Assembly: GCA_963556145.1 (NCBI GenBank)
Contig: OY744462.1
Location: 2,604,001-2,668,000 of the forward strand
Source of the DNA: Hygrocybe punicea
Taxonomy: Eukaryota > Basidiomycota > Agaricomycetes > Agaricales > Hygrophoraceae
Direction of reading: 5' to 3'
Length of the DNA: 64,000 nt
Positions 28,837 to 40,000 of the stretch are shown piece after piece. How positions within the stretch are numbered: the first letter of the stretch is position 1; each line of letters opens with the position of its first letter. A model generated the notes under the pieces. The model was not told the DNA's origin and made no database searches. It saw only the letters and a program-made list of their open reading frames with translations. The position numbers and the translations under genes were made by a program.

Positions 28837-29729
28837 GGTCGCGAGATATTGATATTTGATGTATAGGGGTGGCTGTGAATGCCATGAGGTGTGGTCTTGA
28901 GAGAATAGATGATCATACCTGGTCAGACACTGCTGCGCTGCTCTCCGAACTTGAGATTGAGAGGAAGAGAAAGAAAAAAATTAAAAGTGTTGTAGAAAGT
29001 GCCTCGGTCTCAAACGGATTGCAGAAGAAGTAATGGGAATACAGTCAGATATCAGGTGTAGGCCTGGGATGCTACACCGTAAGGAGATATCCCAGTCGGA
29101 AACGGGACAACGAGGGTGGAGCGGGTGCAGAACTGCACGTGGTGGTGGCTCCGACGGCGACGGTGGCACGGTGCGCTGGTCACGTGCAACATCCAGTTTA
29201 CATTTGGCTAATCACACGGTCGCACTTACTGTCCCTCGACACCCAGCGTGTCCTCCGTCCCTCACTCACACTCGCCGGAGCCGTCACCTGCTGACGCCCC
29301 GCTATTTGCCATCCCCGCTTGACGTCAAATCTTACGCCGCCTTGCGGCACTTCTTTTTGCCCGCGAGTCATATCTCGTCTCGTCTCCGAGGTATGTCCTG
29401 CATTGCTTTTCCTGTTTCTTTATTTACCTGGTCTCATCTCCTAGTTACCTGCCGTGTGTATTTTTCGTGACCCACCTCTGCCCACGGCAGCCCACCTGAT
29501 CTCTTTTTCTCTTCTTTCGTTTACGTTTCTACTGCACGGTTCCTTATTGTAAAACAAAACCAAAAAGAATCACTACATTCTCGGACCGTGCCCTGAAAGA
29601 TTAGTATACGCAAAGATTCTACGACGTACAGGTGACTGACCGTCCTATTTGTCGTCTTGTTATGTCGTCCCTCTTCCTTCTCTCCGTACTATAATAACCC
29701 TAAATTCCCAGCGCCGCCGTTTGCCATTG
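28837..29729. promoter_or_regulatory. Divergent upstream region of PKA and ornithine carbamoyltransferase
   Basis: About 890 bp between two divergent start codons. It contains a perfect CRE-type palindrome TGACGTCA at 29320-29327, CACGTG at 29181-29186, pyrimidine-rich tracts, and a possible 5'-UTR intron in the OTC leader (GTATGT near 29391 to CTAG near 29444). A CRE could bind a bZIP factor such as the ATF/CREB or CPC1/GCN4 type; that is inference. Confidence 0.45.
29662..29694 (+). promoter_or_regulatory. 10-codon upstream ORF in the OTC leader
   Basis: ATG...TAA encodes MSSLFLLSVL and ends 35 nt before the OTC start codon at 29730. If it is in the mature leader it would be read before the main ORF and could reduce or regulate its translation. 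It could also be removed by a leader intron ending CCCAG near 29713. Confidence 0.4.
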
Positions 29730-30791
29730 ATGCCACCCCTCAAGCTCACCATCATTCGTTCATTCACGAGGCGCTACTCCACTGCCTCCCCCACCCCCCG
29801 CCACCTGCTTACAATAGCAGACCTCACCCCGTCCGAATTCACCACCTTGGTGCAGAACGCTGCCTACCACAAATCCGCGATCAAAGCAGGCACCTGGTCG
29901 GAAACCAACCGCTCCGCCCTCCGAGGCCAGACCATCTGCATGAGCTTTAGCAAGCGGTCAACGCGCACCCGCGTCTCCACTGAGGCCGCCATCGCCGCCA
30001 TGGGCGGACACCCAATGTTCCTCGGCAAGGAAGACATCCAGCTGGGCGTCAACGAGAGCCTGCGCGACACAGCTGTGGTTATAAGCGGCATGGTGAGCGC
30101 CATCATAGCACGCGTGGGCCCTCATAGCGATGTCGAAGGGCTGGCAGAGCACAGTTCCGTGCCCGTGATTAATGCGTTGAGCGATATGTTTCATCCGTTG
30201 CAGACGGTGGCGGATTTTTTGACCATCAGTGAAGTCTTTGGGAAAGGCGGAAAGAATCTGGGAGTTCAGGGGCTCAAGATCGCGTGGGTCGGAGATGCCA
30301 ATAATGTCTTGTTTGATTTGGCCATTGGGGCGGCGAAGTTGGGTGTCGACTTGGCGGTTGCGACCCCTGAAAAGTATAGGATTCCGGATGATATGCGGGC
30401 TCTCATCAAGAATGCTGCCGACTCGGCACCTCAGGCTGGGAGACTCACAGAGACCACTGTTCCAGAGGAGGCTGTCAAAGGGGCCGATATCTTGGTCACA
30501 GATACGTGGGTGTCAATGGGGCAGGAGGAAGAGATGGCCGAGAGGTTGAAAGCGTTTGCAGGGTACCAGATCACTAACGAGATGGCGAAAAAAGGCGGTG
30601 CGAACCAGGGGTGGAGATTCATGCATTGTTTGCCTCGACATCCTGAAGAGGTGGCTGATGAGGTCTTCTTTGGCCCAAGGAGCCTGGCCTTCCAGCAAGC
30701 TGGGAATCGTTTATGGGCCGCAATTTCTGTGATAGAGACGTTTGTAGTCAACAAAGGTATTATTCACTGCGGAAACTCTGATTTAGCATGA
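29730..30791 (+). CDS. ARG3: Ornithine carbamoyltransferase, mitochondrial
   Basis: Arginine-biosynthesis enzyme that makes citrulline from ornithine and carbamoyl phosphate. Single exon of 353 codons plus stop. The N-terminal ~20 residues are Arg/Ser/Thr-rich (TIIRSFTRRYST), fitting a mitochondrial presequence. Then come LLTIADLTPSEF, the carbamoyl-phosphate motif FSKRSTRTRVS (S-x-R-T-R type), FLGKEDIQLGVNESL, HPLQTVADFLT (HPxQ), the ornithine loop DTWVSMGQEEEM (SMG) and the catalytic FMHCLPRHPEEV (HCLP). All key residues are present. The start at 29730 is the first ATG in frame. The last residues (KGIIHCGNSDLA) are not conserved, and a small terminal intron is possible. Convergent with the dioxygenase gene, 23 bp between stops. 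Confidence 0.95.
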   Translation: MPPLKLTIIRSFTRRYSTASPTPRHLLTIADLTPSEFTTLVQNAAYHKSAIKAGTWSETNRSALRGQTICMSFSKRSTRTRVSTEAAIAAMGGHPMFLGKEDIQLGVNESLRDTAVVISGMVSAIIARVGPHSDVEGLAEHSSVPVINALSDMFHPLQTVADFLTISEVFGKGGKNLGVQGLKIAWVGDANNVLFDLAIGAAKLGVDLAVATPEKYRIPDDMRALIKNAADSAPQAGRLTETTVPEEAVKGADILVTDTWVSMGQEEEMAERLKAFAGYQITNEMAKKGGANQGWRFMHCLPRHPEEVADEVFFGPRSLAFQQAGNRLWAAISVIETFVVNKGIIHCGNSDLA

Positions 30792-30814
30792 TCTGGGTAG
30801 CCAGTATTTATTAT

Positions 30815-31954
30815 TCAAAGACCAAACGCGAATGTAGGTGCTCCATATATTCCAGCAATAATCCTTGCATCTCCCTCTTCCCCAGCACCAGCGGCGACAT
30901 ATACAGGTACAAAGTGTTCCTCGCGAGGATGGGACACACGGAAACCGGGATGTCGGGTCAAATTTACGAGGGCCTGCTTCCGCATATCGGGCTGCAGAGG
31001 GGACGGTTAACCAATATCACGGAAGACTCATTCTCTGCATACGAACGTCTTCAACGGCGACAGCAGCCAGTAATGCTTGATCGAACTGTTTGTGAAGTGT
31101 CCCGGCCGTGGCAAGTGAGAAAGAAGCCCGATCTTGCATGTTGTGCACCGTAAGGCCACCTGAAAGGATCAAGATGCCTTCTTCCCTGAAGATAACGTGA
31201 GCCTGATTTTCAGCGCAGAATACACGGAGGACTGCTGTGACCTGAGCTTGGCGACAGCTTTGCCAATAGCCCAGTTCGTCTCAGGGCTCAGGCTCTCATC
31301 GATAGACACTTGGACGACGGGTATATCCAGAGAATCGTCACCGAACATCAGTCTAAATGGGATGAACACGCCATGGTCCAAGCCTGGCCCTCCAAATCCT
31401 CGACCATCATCCCCCCGATTCTCCGACCTCGCGGTCGTTCGAGCTCTTTGACCGGCCTGATAAGACACGATCATTCACTTGACCCATGGAAATGGGTTGG
31501 AAAAGGTACCTCCTTGTATAACTCAACAACACGATTTGCGAGAGCAGCATCCCCTCTAGATTTAAATTTGAGTTGGTACATTTCTGGGGGGAATCCGTAG
31601 TAATCCATCAAAAGAGGATTTTCATCGCCATAATTAGTGACTGTGTGATGATGGAGTTAGCCCTATAATCACTATTGACGAATCAAACATACCCAAACGT
31701 TCTCCCATCGTCTCCCAATGAGCACTGAAGACGACGATGCCCTTCGGTTGGTACTTTTGTAATAGTGCAGGCCCGAAGTCACGGAGAAACCCTGCCAATG
31801 ATCCATGCATGGCATTCGACTTGGAATCAGGATATGCAAGCATCGGTGATCCATGTGCGAAAAAGAACGCGGGAACATTCTGCGGTGTGGAAGGCAGAGC
31901 GTCCAGCGTTTTGCGCCACTCCGATTGAGTGGTTGGCACAGAAGTTACAGACAT
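30815..31954 (-). CDS. LigB-family extradiol ring-cleavage dioxygenase (4,5-DOPA dioxygenase-like)
   Basis: Class III (LigB-type) non-heme iron dioxygenase that opens catechol rings; the plant relative is DOPA 4,5-dioxygenase. Visible are VPAFFFAHGSPMLAY (His ligand), YQPKGIVVFSAHWET (second His), ENPLLMDYYGFPPEMYQLKF, the GGPGLDHGVFIPFRLMF block (conserved His), DIPVVQVSID and the end APTFAFGL. About five exons; TGA at 30815. The start is the ATG at 31954. The native substrate in this fungus is unknown. Its upstream region is shared with the divergent TFB3 gene. Confidence 0.88.
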
Positions 31955-32145
31955 GATATTGTCACTGAGTAACCGGTGGAAAGGCTGAAAAGCAGAGACA
32001 ACGAGCCAGTCCAATATTTATACCCATCCTTGCGAGGCTCCGGGATGATCAAGCAGAGGACCATCACGTAAAGCTGCTGACGCCCTAAATAGTCACGTGT
32101 GATTATCATTATTATTATTTGCCTAATTTCTCAGATCTCGCTGAA

Positions 32146-33528
32146 ATGGCGACTCGATCCAAAGCTACAGGATGGTTGGGAGGGAAAACAGTCCGCAAGG
32201 GTGGCATAGCCTCTTCCTCTGCCTCCCACACCCGCTCTTCTACGCCTCATGTTCAGAGCACTTCCACAACTGTCTTTGGCGGTGGTGTCAAAGATCCTTC
32301 TGGGCGCACCTCGGAGTACTTTGTCAGTCCGTTTAGTTGCGCTTTCCGTGTTAGACTGACACGAACGAATATACATAGGCGATGGACGACCAATGTCCAG
32401 TTTGCAAAAGTGACCGCTACCTCAACCCAAAATTGCGTCTTCTGGTCAGCTCTTGCTATCACAAAATGTGAGTAGCAAATACACACAACGGTTCAAGTTG
32501 TTGAACAATGAATTAAACAAGGTGTGAATCCTGCATAGACCGCTTGTTCACTCTTGGACCTGCACCTTGCCCAATATGTAACAAGGTACTCCGGAAGCTG
32601 GCTTTTACACCCCAAACTTTCGAGGACCTCGGGGTTGAGAAGGAGGTCGCGGTACGTAGACGAATGGCGAAGGAGTGAGTTCTTCCATAATTTGTGTATC
32701 CAAATCCTCCCGAGTATCATTTGTCCAGGTTCAATAAGAGGAGAGAGGATTTTCCAGACATTCGTTCATATAATGATTATCTAGAGGAGGCTGAAGACAT
32801 TAGTGAGACACATTGGGATCGTTTTTCTCCATTCCTTTGACAAAAATTTACCATTCCAATTTCTAGCGTTTAACCTGATAAACGATATTGACATGGCTCA
32901 AACTGAAGCTCGTATCGCAGCTTATCGGGCCGAAAACGTGGCACTCATCGAGCTCAACATTCAGCGCGAGGAACAATATGCACAAGCACTTAAAGAGCAG
33001 GAAGAAGCCGAACGACGGGAAAGGGAATGGCGCGCCCAGGAAGCCCGCCGCGAAGAGGAGGAAGAGCGCGAGGAACGGGAGAAAGGAAGAAGGGATATCA
33101 TTGACCGCCTCGAGACCAGTGAGAAGGACGCTGCAAAGGTTGTCGCGCGATCGCGCGCAAACGCCCTCAAGCGCTCGTCTGCACGCTCGTCCTCTGCAAC
33201 CATCGCTATGCAAAGCCACGCGCAGCTGCTGCGGTCGCGCGCGGCGCGAAGCACGGTAGTCCCTGACGTTCCGCATGTGCCTTTACAAGATGACTGGTAT
33301 GCGTACGAGGATATGTTTGTGCAAAGGGAAAATTATTGCGATCCTGTTAGTGAGGCTGTGAGGAGAGACCGGGAAGGAATCATGAGGGGTGGTGGCTATC
33401 GAGTCGAAGAGGCTTGGGAGAGAGCTCTGAGATGCGCCGTTGCTGGGCTAGATATTACCCCCTTGGTGGGTTGCGATTTACCGACTACTCTGGGTGAAAA
33501 CAGTGATATCGTGATGGCTTCTGCTTGA
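32146..33528 (+). CDS. TFB3: CDK-activating kinase assembly factor MAT1 / TFIIH subunit TFB3
   Basis: Third subunit of the Kin28(CDK7)-cyclin H kinase module of TFIIH. It carries an N-terminal C3HC4 RING: DDQCPVCKSD, LLVSSCYHKMCESCID and PCPICNKVLRK, followed by QTFEDLGVEKEVAVRRRMAKEFNKR as in the family. A long charged coiled coil (QEEAERREREWRAQEARREEEEE) leads to a C-terminal region ending MASA. Five or so exons. The family's N-terminus usually starts close to the RING; here about 55 Ser/Thr/Gly-rich residues come first. The ATG at 32146 is the first in frame. Confidence 0.92.
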
Positions 33529-33624
33529 GCGCGAGATACGAAGTATATTACTTGTAGGTACAGATGAGTGGTAGGATGAGGATGGATAAACGTTTATCTC
33601 GATAACAGGGGCAGTCCCCGGATA

Positions 33625-35580
33625 TTAGCATTCCTTGGTACTGGTTACCTCCTTTCTCGACAAGCGTTGTTTCTCGTCCAAGGGATCTTTGAGAGGGAAG
33701 TACAGTATTTGATAGTAGCTTTTGCTTCTGTACGTCAAGTTGGCTGTAAGCAAGCAATCGAGTCACCAGAATGAGATGGAAGCATACCCAAGCTTATGGT
33801 GGTCTAATCTAAAAAATTTGAGGATATCAGCAGCACTCAAATTATCTTCTTCGTTGTTCTTGGTCTTCTGCTGAGGTTTGCCCCCGTCTCTCGAGTCACT
33901 GATAATCATGACCTCGTCATCGTCATCGTCAATTTCCACGTAAGGCCGCGGCCGCTTCGCTTCATTCCCTTTCTTGTTCTCAGACTCACTTGGCCAACGT
34001 TTCTTTGGTATGGAGTTGAAAAAATGTCTCAGACCGTGGGAAGAGGACGATTGGGATCCAGAAAGTGGTTGGGTGCCAGGGGGCTTGGGAAGGGCAAGAT
34101 TGCGCAACTTGTTGCTTGGCCGTCTGAGGACACCATGATGGTTTGGTAATAGGCTAAGAAGGTTCACAAGAGGGGAGGCTTACGCTGACGGGTCAAATGT
34201 GAGGAGATTGACAGCGCCTTTCCTGGAGATCTCGTAGCCAACGACAGTCCGCGAATGACCTTTGTGCTGCAGGATGATGGGCATGCGATCGGTGCAAATG
34301 ACTGGCGATGCTCCTCGTAGAGTGTTATCTACACTGTTGTGATTGTGCTCGCCTGACGGGGAAAAGTACTTGACAACCCAGTTCGTGACTATCTCCGTCC
34401 CTGAAAGAGCGGAGATCTCGTTATTGAGGTGACGGTGTTATGAGAAAGCATATTGCCTTTTGGCTCGTTTTCAATATTGAAATCCACGAGTTCCGCACTA
34501 AAGACAACTGAGCAAGATGGAAAGTAGGCCGGAGGGAGTTAACTTACGGAATACCGCGAAAAGAGAAGGCAACCCAGAGATCTTCTCGCGATATTTAGTA
34601 CACATATGACTTTCTAAAGATCCTCACATGCTCAAACCTGATGTACCAATCCACTTGTTCGTTCCTACCAGCTTCTTCAACTCTTGCGATCCTTCTAGAT
34701 CGAATCCTGCCCATATGAAGTTGAAAATTATTTCAAAACAACTTATCATGTTTTGACGTACCCTCTTTCCAAGCTGCTTCAATCCAGCTTTGCAAGTTTC
34801 GCACGCTGGGTGAGATTGGCGCGTCCAGGAGAGGAAAATACAATGGTTGGAAGGATTGGTCCATGAGTGCCGTACAGGCCATCTCGAAGTTGCGGTACCT
34901 TCCCAAGACCATGTCAGAACTTTGAAAGAAAATCGCGTGATAGCAAACAAGAAACGTACCCGCATCCCCATGTGGCGTCCCATGTGTCTCTTGTAATGTG
35001 CACTGTTCTATCGTAGCAAAGTGCAGCGCGGCGAGTGTTGCCTTTGGCATGAGATGCCAGTAGAGCTCTCTTGAGGACTGGAATGAGACCTAATGCAGAG
35101 GTTTAACTTAAGCGAATTGAATTTGACGTGTAAACGGCCAAGTCCTACCTGGTGTGAAATTAGGCGGCGGTGGATTTGTTCTTGAGGGGTACCAAAAATG
35201 GTCCTTTTCCTCAGGAGAAATCATTCGTTTCCATGACCCAGCCTTTGGGGGCTGAACACTATGCGTCAAATCGATTGGCTTTGAAACAGAACCTGCCGCT
35301 AGAAGTATTGGTATGGGAATATTAGACGCAATAAATATGGGATAACGAGTGCTATACCCTTTGACTCGTCCGAGAAATGACGTTCATAATGCGCTTGCCT
35401 CTGCTCTGGCGACTGCCTCTCCAAAACTTGATGACAGATCTGGCAATGAAAAGGCTGTCTGATTCGACTCCAATCAGCTTTCCGTTCAAGTAATATCGAC
35501 AACACTTACGAAGATACATGGTGCAGATATTGTATCTCGTCATCGTCTCCGACGTATCCCCCATTGCTAGAGCGCACCAT
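33625..35580 (-). CDS. ZUP1/Mug105-type peptidase (family C78, K63-ubiquitin specific in characterised members)
   Basis: Cysteine peptidase of the C78 fold. Animal ZUP1/ZUFSP and S. pombe Mug105 are deubiquitinases; ZUP1 acts in genome stability. Start codon ATG at 35580 (MVRSSNGGYVGDDD), which restores the frame of a C2H2 finger after a GTAAGT intron: FHCQICHQVL...HYERHF. The catalytic block TWDATWGCGYRN (Cys in WGCG) is present, then a PVICTDRMPIILQHKGHSRTVVGYE segment with the catalytic His region and LLTFDPS. A disordered insert with an acidic-hydrophobic patch (DDDDDEVMIISDS) precedes the final QILYFPL. About eight exons; TAA at 33625. It shares a 112-bp divergent promoter with a proteasome gene. 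Confidence 0.85.
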
Positions 35581-35692
35581 TGACCGTTACGGCTTGCGAT
35601 CTTGTTAAGCGCCTGTTGTCACGTGATCGGTCATCATACGTAAGCACTATCAAGCTGGACGCGCGTTCTGGGCAATCCAAATATTTTGAATC
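35581..35692. promoter_or_regulatory. 112-bp divergent promoter of the C78 peptidase and proteasome alpha genes
   Basis: Two ubiquitin-proteasome genes start on either side. The gap contains the palindrome TCACGTGA at 35619-35626. I did not find a PACE (GGTGGCAAA) element, the Rpn4 site of yeasts. Confidence 0.5.
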
Positions 35693-36885
35693 ATGTCCAG
35701 GTCCTACGATCGCGGTGAGAATGATATTTTATTTTAAATAGAGCGACGAGGAATTGACTTTTTTTGCCTATTAGCTCTCACAGTTTTCTCACCAGATGGT
35801 CACTTGTTCCAGGTCAGCGGCGCCACTTCCTGTTGTGTTCTTGGAAACCTGATTGCTCTTAGGTTGAATATGCCTTGGAGGCCGTGCGAAAGGGAACTTG
35901 CGCTGTGAGAGGTCTGGTTCGTTGTGAGAATGTTACTAACATCGGAGTGGAAGGTGGGAGTACGTGGTGGGGATGTGGTGGTCCTCGGTGTCGAGAAGAA
36001 GTCAATACTCCAGCTGCAGGATCCCCGAACAGTCCGCAAGGTAGTCATGTTGGATGACCACGTTTGTCTTGCTTTTGCGGGTGCGAAAGTCCCTGATCAT
36101 AGTGATCCATACGCTGGCTCACCAACAATTAGGTCTCAACGCCGATGGGCGTGTATTGATTGACAAAGCGCGAATGGAATGTCAAAACCATCGTCTGACG
36201 GTGGAAGACCCGGTCACTATCGAGTACATCACTCGGTACATCGCAGGCATCCAACAGGTATGTGTAATCTTGACTCAATAAACACAAACTCAACAGTGCT
36301 CCTGCCAGCGTTATACACAGTCTGGAGGTGTTCGTCCCTTTGGAGTATCAACTCTTGTTGTAGGATTTGATCCATATGACAAACGGCCGAGATTGTACCA
36401 AACAGAGCCGAGCGGTATTTACAGTGCTTGGAAGGCAAACGCTATTGGTCGGTCATCCAAGACAGTTCGTGAATTCTTGGAGAAAAACCACAAGGATGAC
36501 TTGACAAGGGAGGAGACTATTAAGCTTACCATCAAGAGTTTGCTGGAGGTGGTCCAGACAGGAGCGAAAAACATCGAAATCAGTGTTATGGAGAGTTATG
36601 GCAACGTCACGGTGAAATCTTGATGTAATATTGCCCCTGGATTGACTAATTCTCAGTTCCTGTCATTAGATTCTGGACTTCGCCCAAATCGAAGCTATCG
36701 TGTCTGAGATTGAAAGAGAAAAGGAGGCTGGTATGTCTTTGTTACCATAAATATCGGCTGTCCAGACAACAATGACCATCATTTCAGAGGCGGAGCGGAA
36801 GCGCTCAAGACTTGCTGCAACGGCCGCTGGGCAAGCAGCTATGTCGTCACGAACTGCAGGAACAACAGAGTCGTCCGGGCAATAG
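35693..36885 (+). CDS. PRE6: 20S proteasome subunit alpha-4 (PSMA7/PRE6 type)
   Basis: Non-catalytic alpha-ring subunit of the 20S core. The start MSRSYDR joins by a GTGAGA intron to [24 protein letters not shown], the proteasome A-type signature. Then [129 protein letters not shown] and a [11 protein letters not shown] tail follow. The pattern, including the LTVEDPVT block and [11 protein letters not shown], matches alpha-4 rather than other alpha subunits. Seven or more exons, all joined in phase. TAG at 36883-36885. Confidence 0.93.
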
Positions 36886-37009
36886 ATAGGATAATCTCCA
36901 AAACATTTCCTAGTGTTTGCGTCTGCTTGGCAACACTGTCTAATGTCCAGTATTAGTAGTTGACAATTGCAACGTCTTTGCTGATCCTGATAAGTCACAT
37001 TCTGCAACG

Positions 37010-40000
37010 ATGGATGGCTCTAGGTCTGCAAAACATGTCTTATACTCGGAAATACTGTTCGTCACGTCTGTCATGCGCAAGAATTCTCGATGGGCTTCGA
37101 CAGCACCTTTCTTGAACACGAGAGATTCAGCCTTAGGCAGTAACCTTGGCCTAAGAATCTCGACACCTTCTCAAGATTTTCAACTATCCGGGAGGGGGAG
37201 TAGGGAAGCCGATCTTATGGCTGGGTTCCAGGATCTTAAAAGAACAGTTAGAGATTTAACCGGTGCGCGTCATGCAGGTTGGACACTTCACCAAGTATTC
37301 ATATATCCTTGACAGAGGTTAAAACTCTACCCTTGCCGGTGCTACTTGCTCCTTTTTTTGCCATTATCCGCTCTCCGCTGTCCACTGGGCCAATAACTTC
37401 TGCTGCCCTATCCTCTCTACACAGCTTCTTTGTCTGTGGCCTCATCTCTCCTGATTCCCCGTCATTAGAGATAGCCTTAACTGAGCTCAGTAGCACTGTG
37501 TCTCATTGCAAATTTGAAGCTAGCGATTCCTCGGGCGATGAAGTGGTCTTGCTGAAGATTATGACCATCATTCAAGATTGTATGTGTGGTTATGGGGTCG
37601 GAGGAGTGCTGGGGGATATCGAGGTATGCGAAATGCTTGAGACTGTGTTAACCACATGTTGTCAAATGAGGCTTAGTGGTCGGTCTATTTCTTCTGATCG
37701 ATTTCTTTTCGTGTTAACAGACGAACGACAGAAATTCTTCGACGATCTGCCGAAATCACGATGCAAGCTCTTGTAAGAACCGTGTTTTCGCGACTGCATA
37801 CTCTGGATCCTGTTGTAGAAGAGGAAAAACTCCGAACTGGAGACGATGATCCACAAGATGGCGAAATCACAATGACTGTTTCAGGGAATGCCATGTTGGG
37901 TGAAGACGGGTCTCCAGATATAAACGCACATAGTAACTCAGACCTAGAGGGTTCTGTGAAAATGCATGCATCGCAGGCAGCCGCTCCTGTTCGCAGACCC
38001 CAATGTGGGTTTCCCAACCAATACATGTCTCTGAAGCCTGCTGTTAACCGAAACGTAATTTCAGACGGACTTCCTTCAATTCTGGAGCTGTTGCGGGTTC
38101 TCATCAACGTTTTAGATCCAAGTGATCAACAACATACAGACTCTACGCGTCTCATTGCTCTTGGAATTCTCGGTAGCGCATTTGAGGTATCTGGCTCACG
38201 AATCGCAGAGTTCCCGTCTTTGGAGGCCCTTGTTCTAGACTCGGGTTGCAAATTTTTATTCCAACTCGCCCGATCAGAAAATACCTCTATTCTTTACTTG
38301 GCTCTCCGAACCATCTCGACTGTGTTTGACACTCTCCGAAATCATCTAAAGTTACAACAAGAATTGTTCTTGGCCTTCACTATCGACCGTCTTGCCCCCC
38401 CAATTCCAAACAAAGCTTATTATCCCTCAGGACTCTCGAACAAAAAAGGAACAGCTTCACCACGCCCTGGCACTCCTGTCACACCCAATCTTGATGCCGA
38501 ACCAGATCCCGAGAAGGGATCTGCGACCCCACCCCGAATTTCAGTCGTACCAGCTCGTGGAGAAACTCGTGATCTGATGCTCGAGACATTGAGTCAGATC
38601 GCTTCCCATCCTAGTTTTATGGTCGACCTCTATACAAATTATGACTGCGATATCAACTGTGAAAATTTATTTGAACGTCTCATCGACTTCCTCACGAAGG
38701 CACGTCAATGTTTACATTGAAGGACCGTGCTCGTCTCACGATTTTGCAGGGAGTCTATCCATCATATTCGGCAGGAGGCCAGGAGTCCCAACAACGGAAT
38801 GCCCAATACCTCTGCTTGGACCTTTTGTTAGCATTCGTGAATGACATGGCTGCGCGTGCTGAGAGGGTTTGTGTTTCGTCATATAGTTTATAAGGCCTGT
38901 AGCTGACCGTGTTGTTCACAGTCTAATCAGTCTTGGCCTTCCGTAGGTGACGATCTCAGGAGGTGAAATCGTAGCTTACACCTTTCCAGGAGTTCAACGC
39001 TCCGGGGGAACTTATGCAAGCAAAGTCCCAGAAAAAGATCGTTTTGGCTGGGGCATCGCGCTTTAACGCAAAACCTAAGACTGGGCTCCTTTTCCTAGAA
39101 GAAAACAAACTGATCTATTCAGACCTGTCTTCCGAGGTATCTCGCGAACGCAGCCTTGCTACATTCCTTAAGGATTGCAGTCGACTCGATAAGCGTCTTC
39201 TGGGGGATTTCATATCGAAACCGGAGAATGTCGAGGTTTTGAGAGCATTTATCGGCCTATTTGACTTCCGGGGTGTGAGCCTCAATGCTGCGCTTGTGTA
39301 TATGGGTCGCTGATCGAAATCATCAGAAACATATTGCCGATGCCATGCGGGAACTTTTAGAAAGTTTCCGCTTACCGGGCGAAGCTCAACAAATATCCCG
39401 AATTACAGAAACTTTCGCCGCAATCTACTTTGCGTCCGGCCCAGGTGATATCCCTTTTCCATTAGGTACTTCCATGCTCATGTCGAACATCATCAGCGGG
39501 GGTGAACAGTCAAGACGCTGTCTACGTCTTAGCCTATTCGGTTATAATGCTGAACACTGATCTGCACAACCCCCAAATCCGAGTGAGTCAATTCATTTTC
39601 GAATTTCGTTATCCCATGTTCACTGAGCACTAGAAAAGAATGTCAATTGAAGATTATCAAAAGAATTTGAGAGGAGTGAACGACGGCTCAGACTTCTCTC
39701 CGGAATACTTGGTAAAGCCATCGGGATGCCGGACTTTTAATCTGTCTTACGATCCAATAGCATAGCATCTACGATTCTATACGGAAACGGGAACTTGTTA
39801 TGCCAGAGGAGCACACCGGGCAACTTGGTTTTGAATACGCATGGAAGGAGCTCCTTGCGCGTTCAAGAAAGTCTGGTATGATTCTGAGTTCCAGTGGTGC
39901 ATTTTGCACTCTTACATTTGGATCTGTAGGGGATCTCATGATATGTAATTCGGCTTTGTTTGATTTCGACATGTTCAAATTGGTCTGGAAGCCTCTCATC

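Noticed and set aside
29649..29729. Longer N-terminus for ornithine carbamoyltransferase starting at 29649
   Set aside because: The codon there is TTG, and the first true ATG in frame is 29730, which begins a normal presequence.
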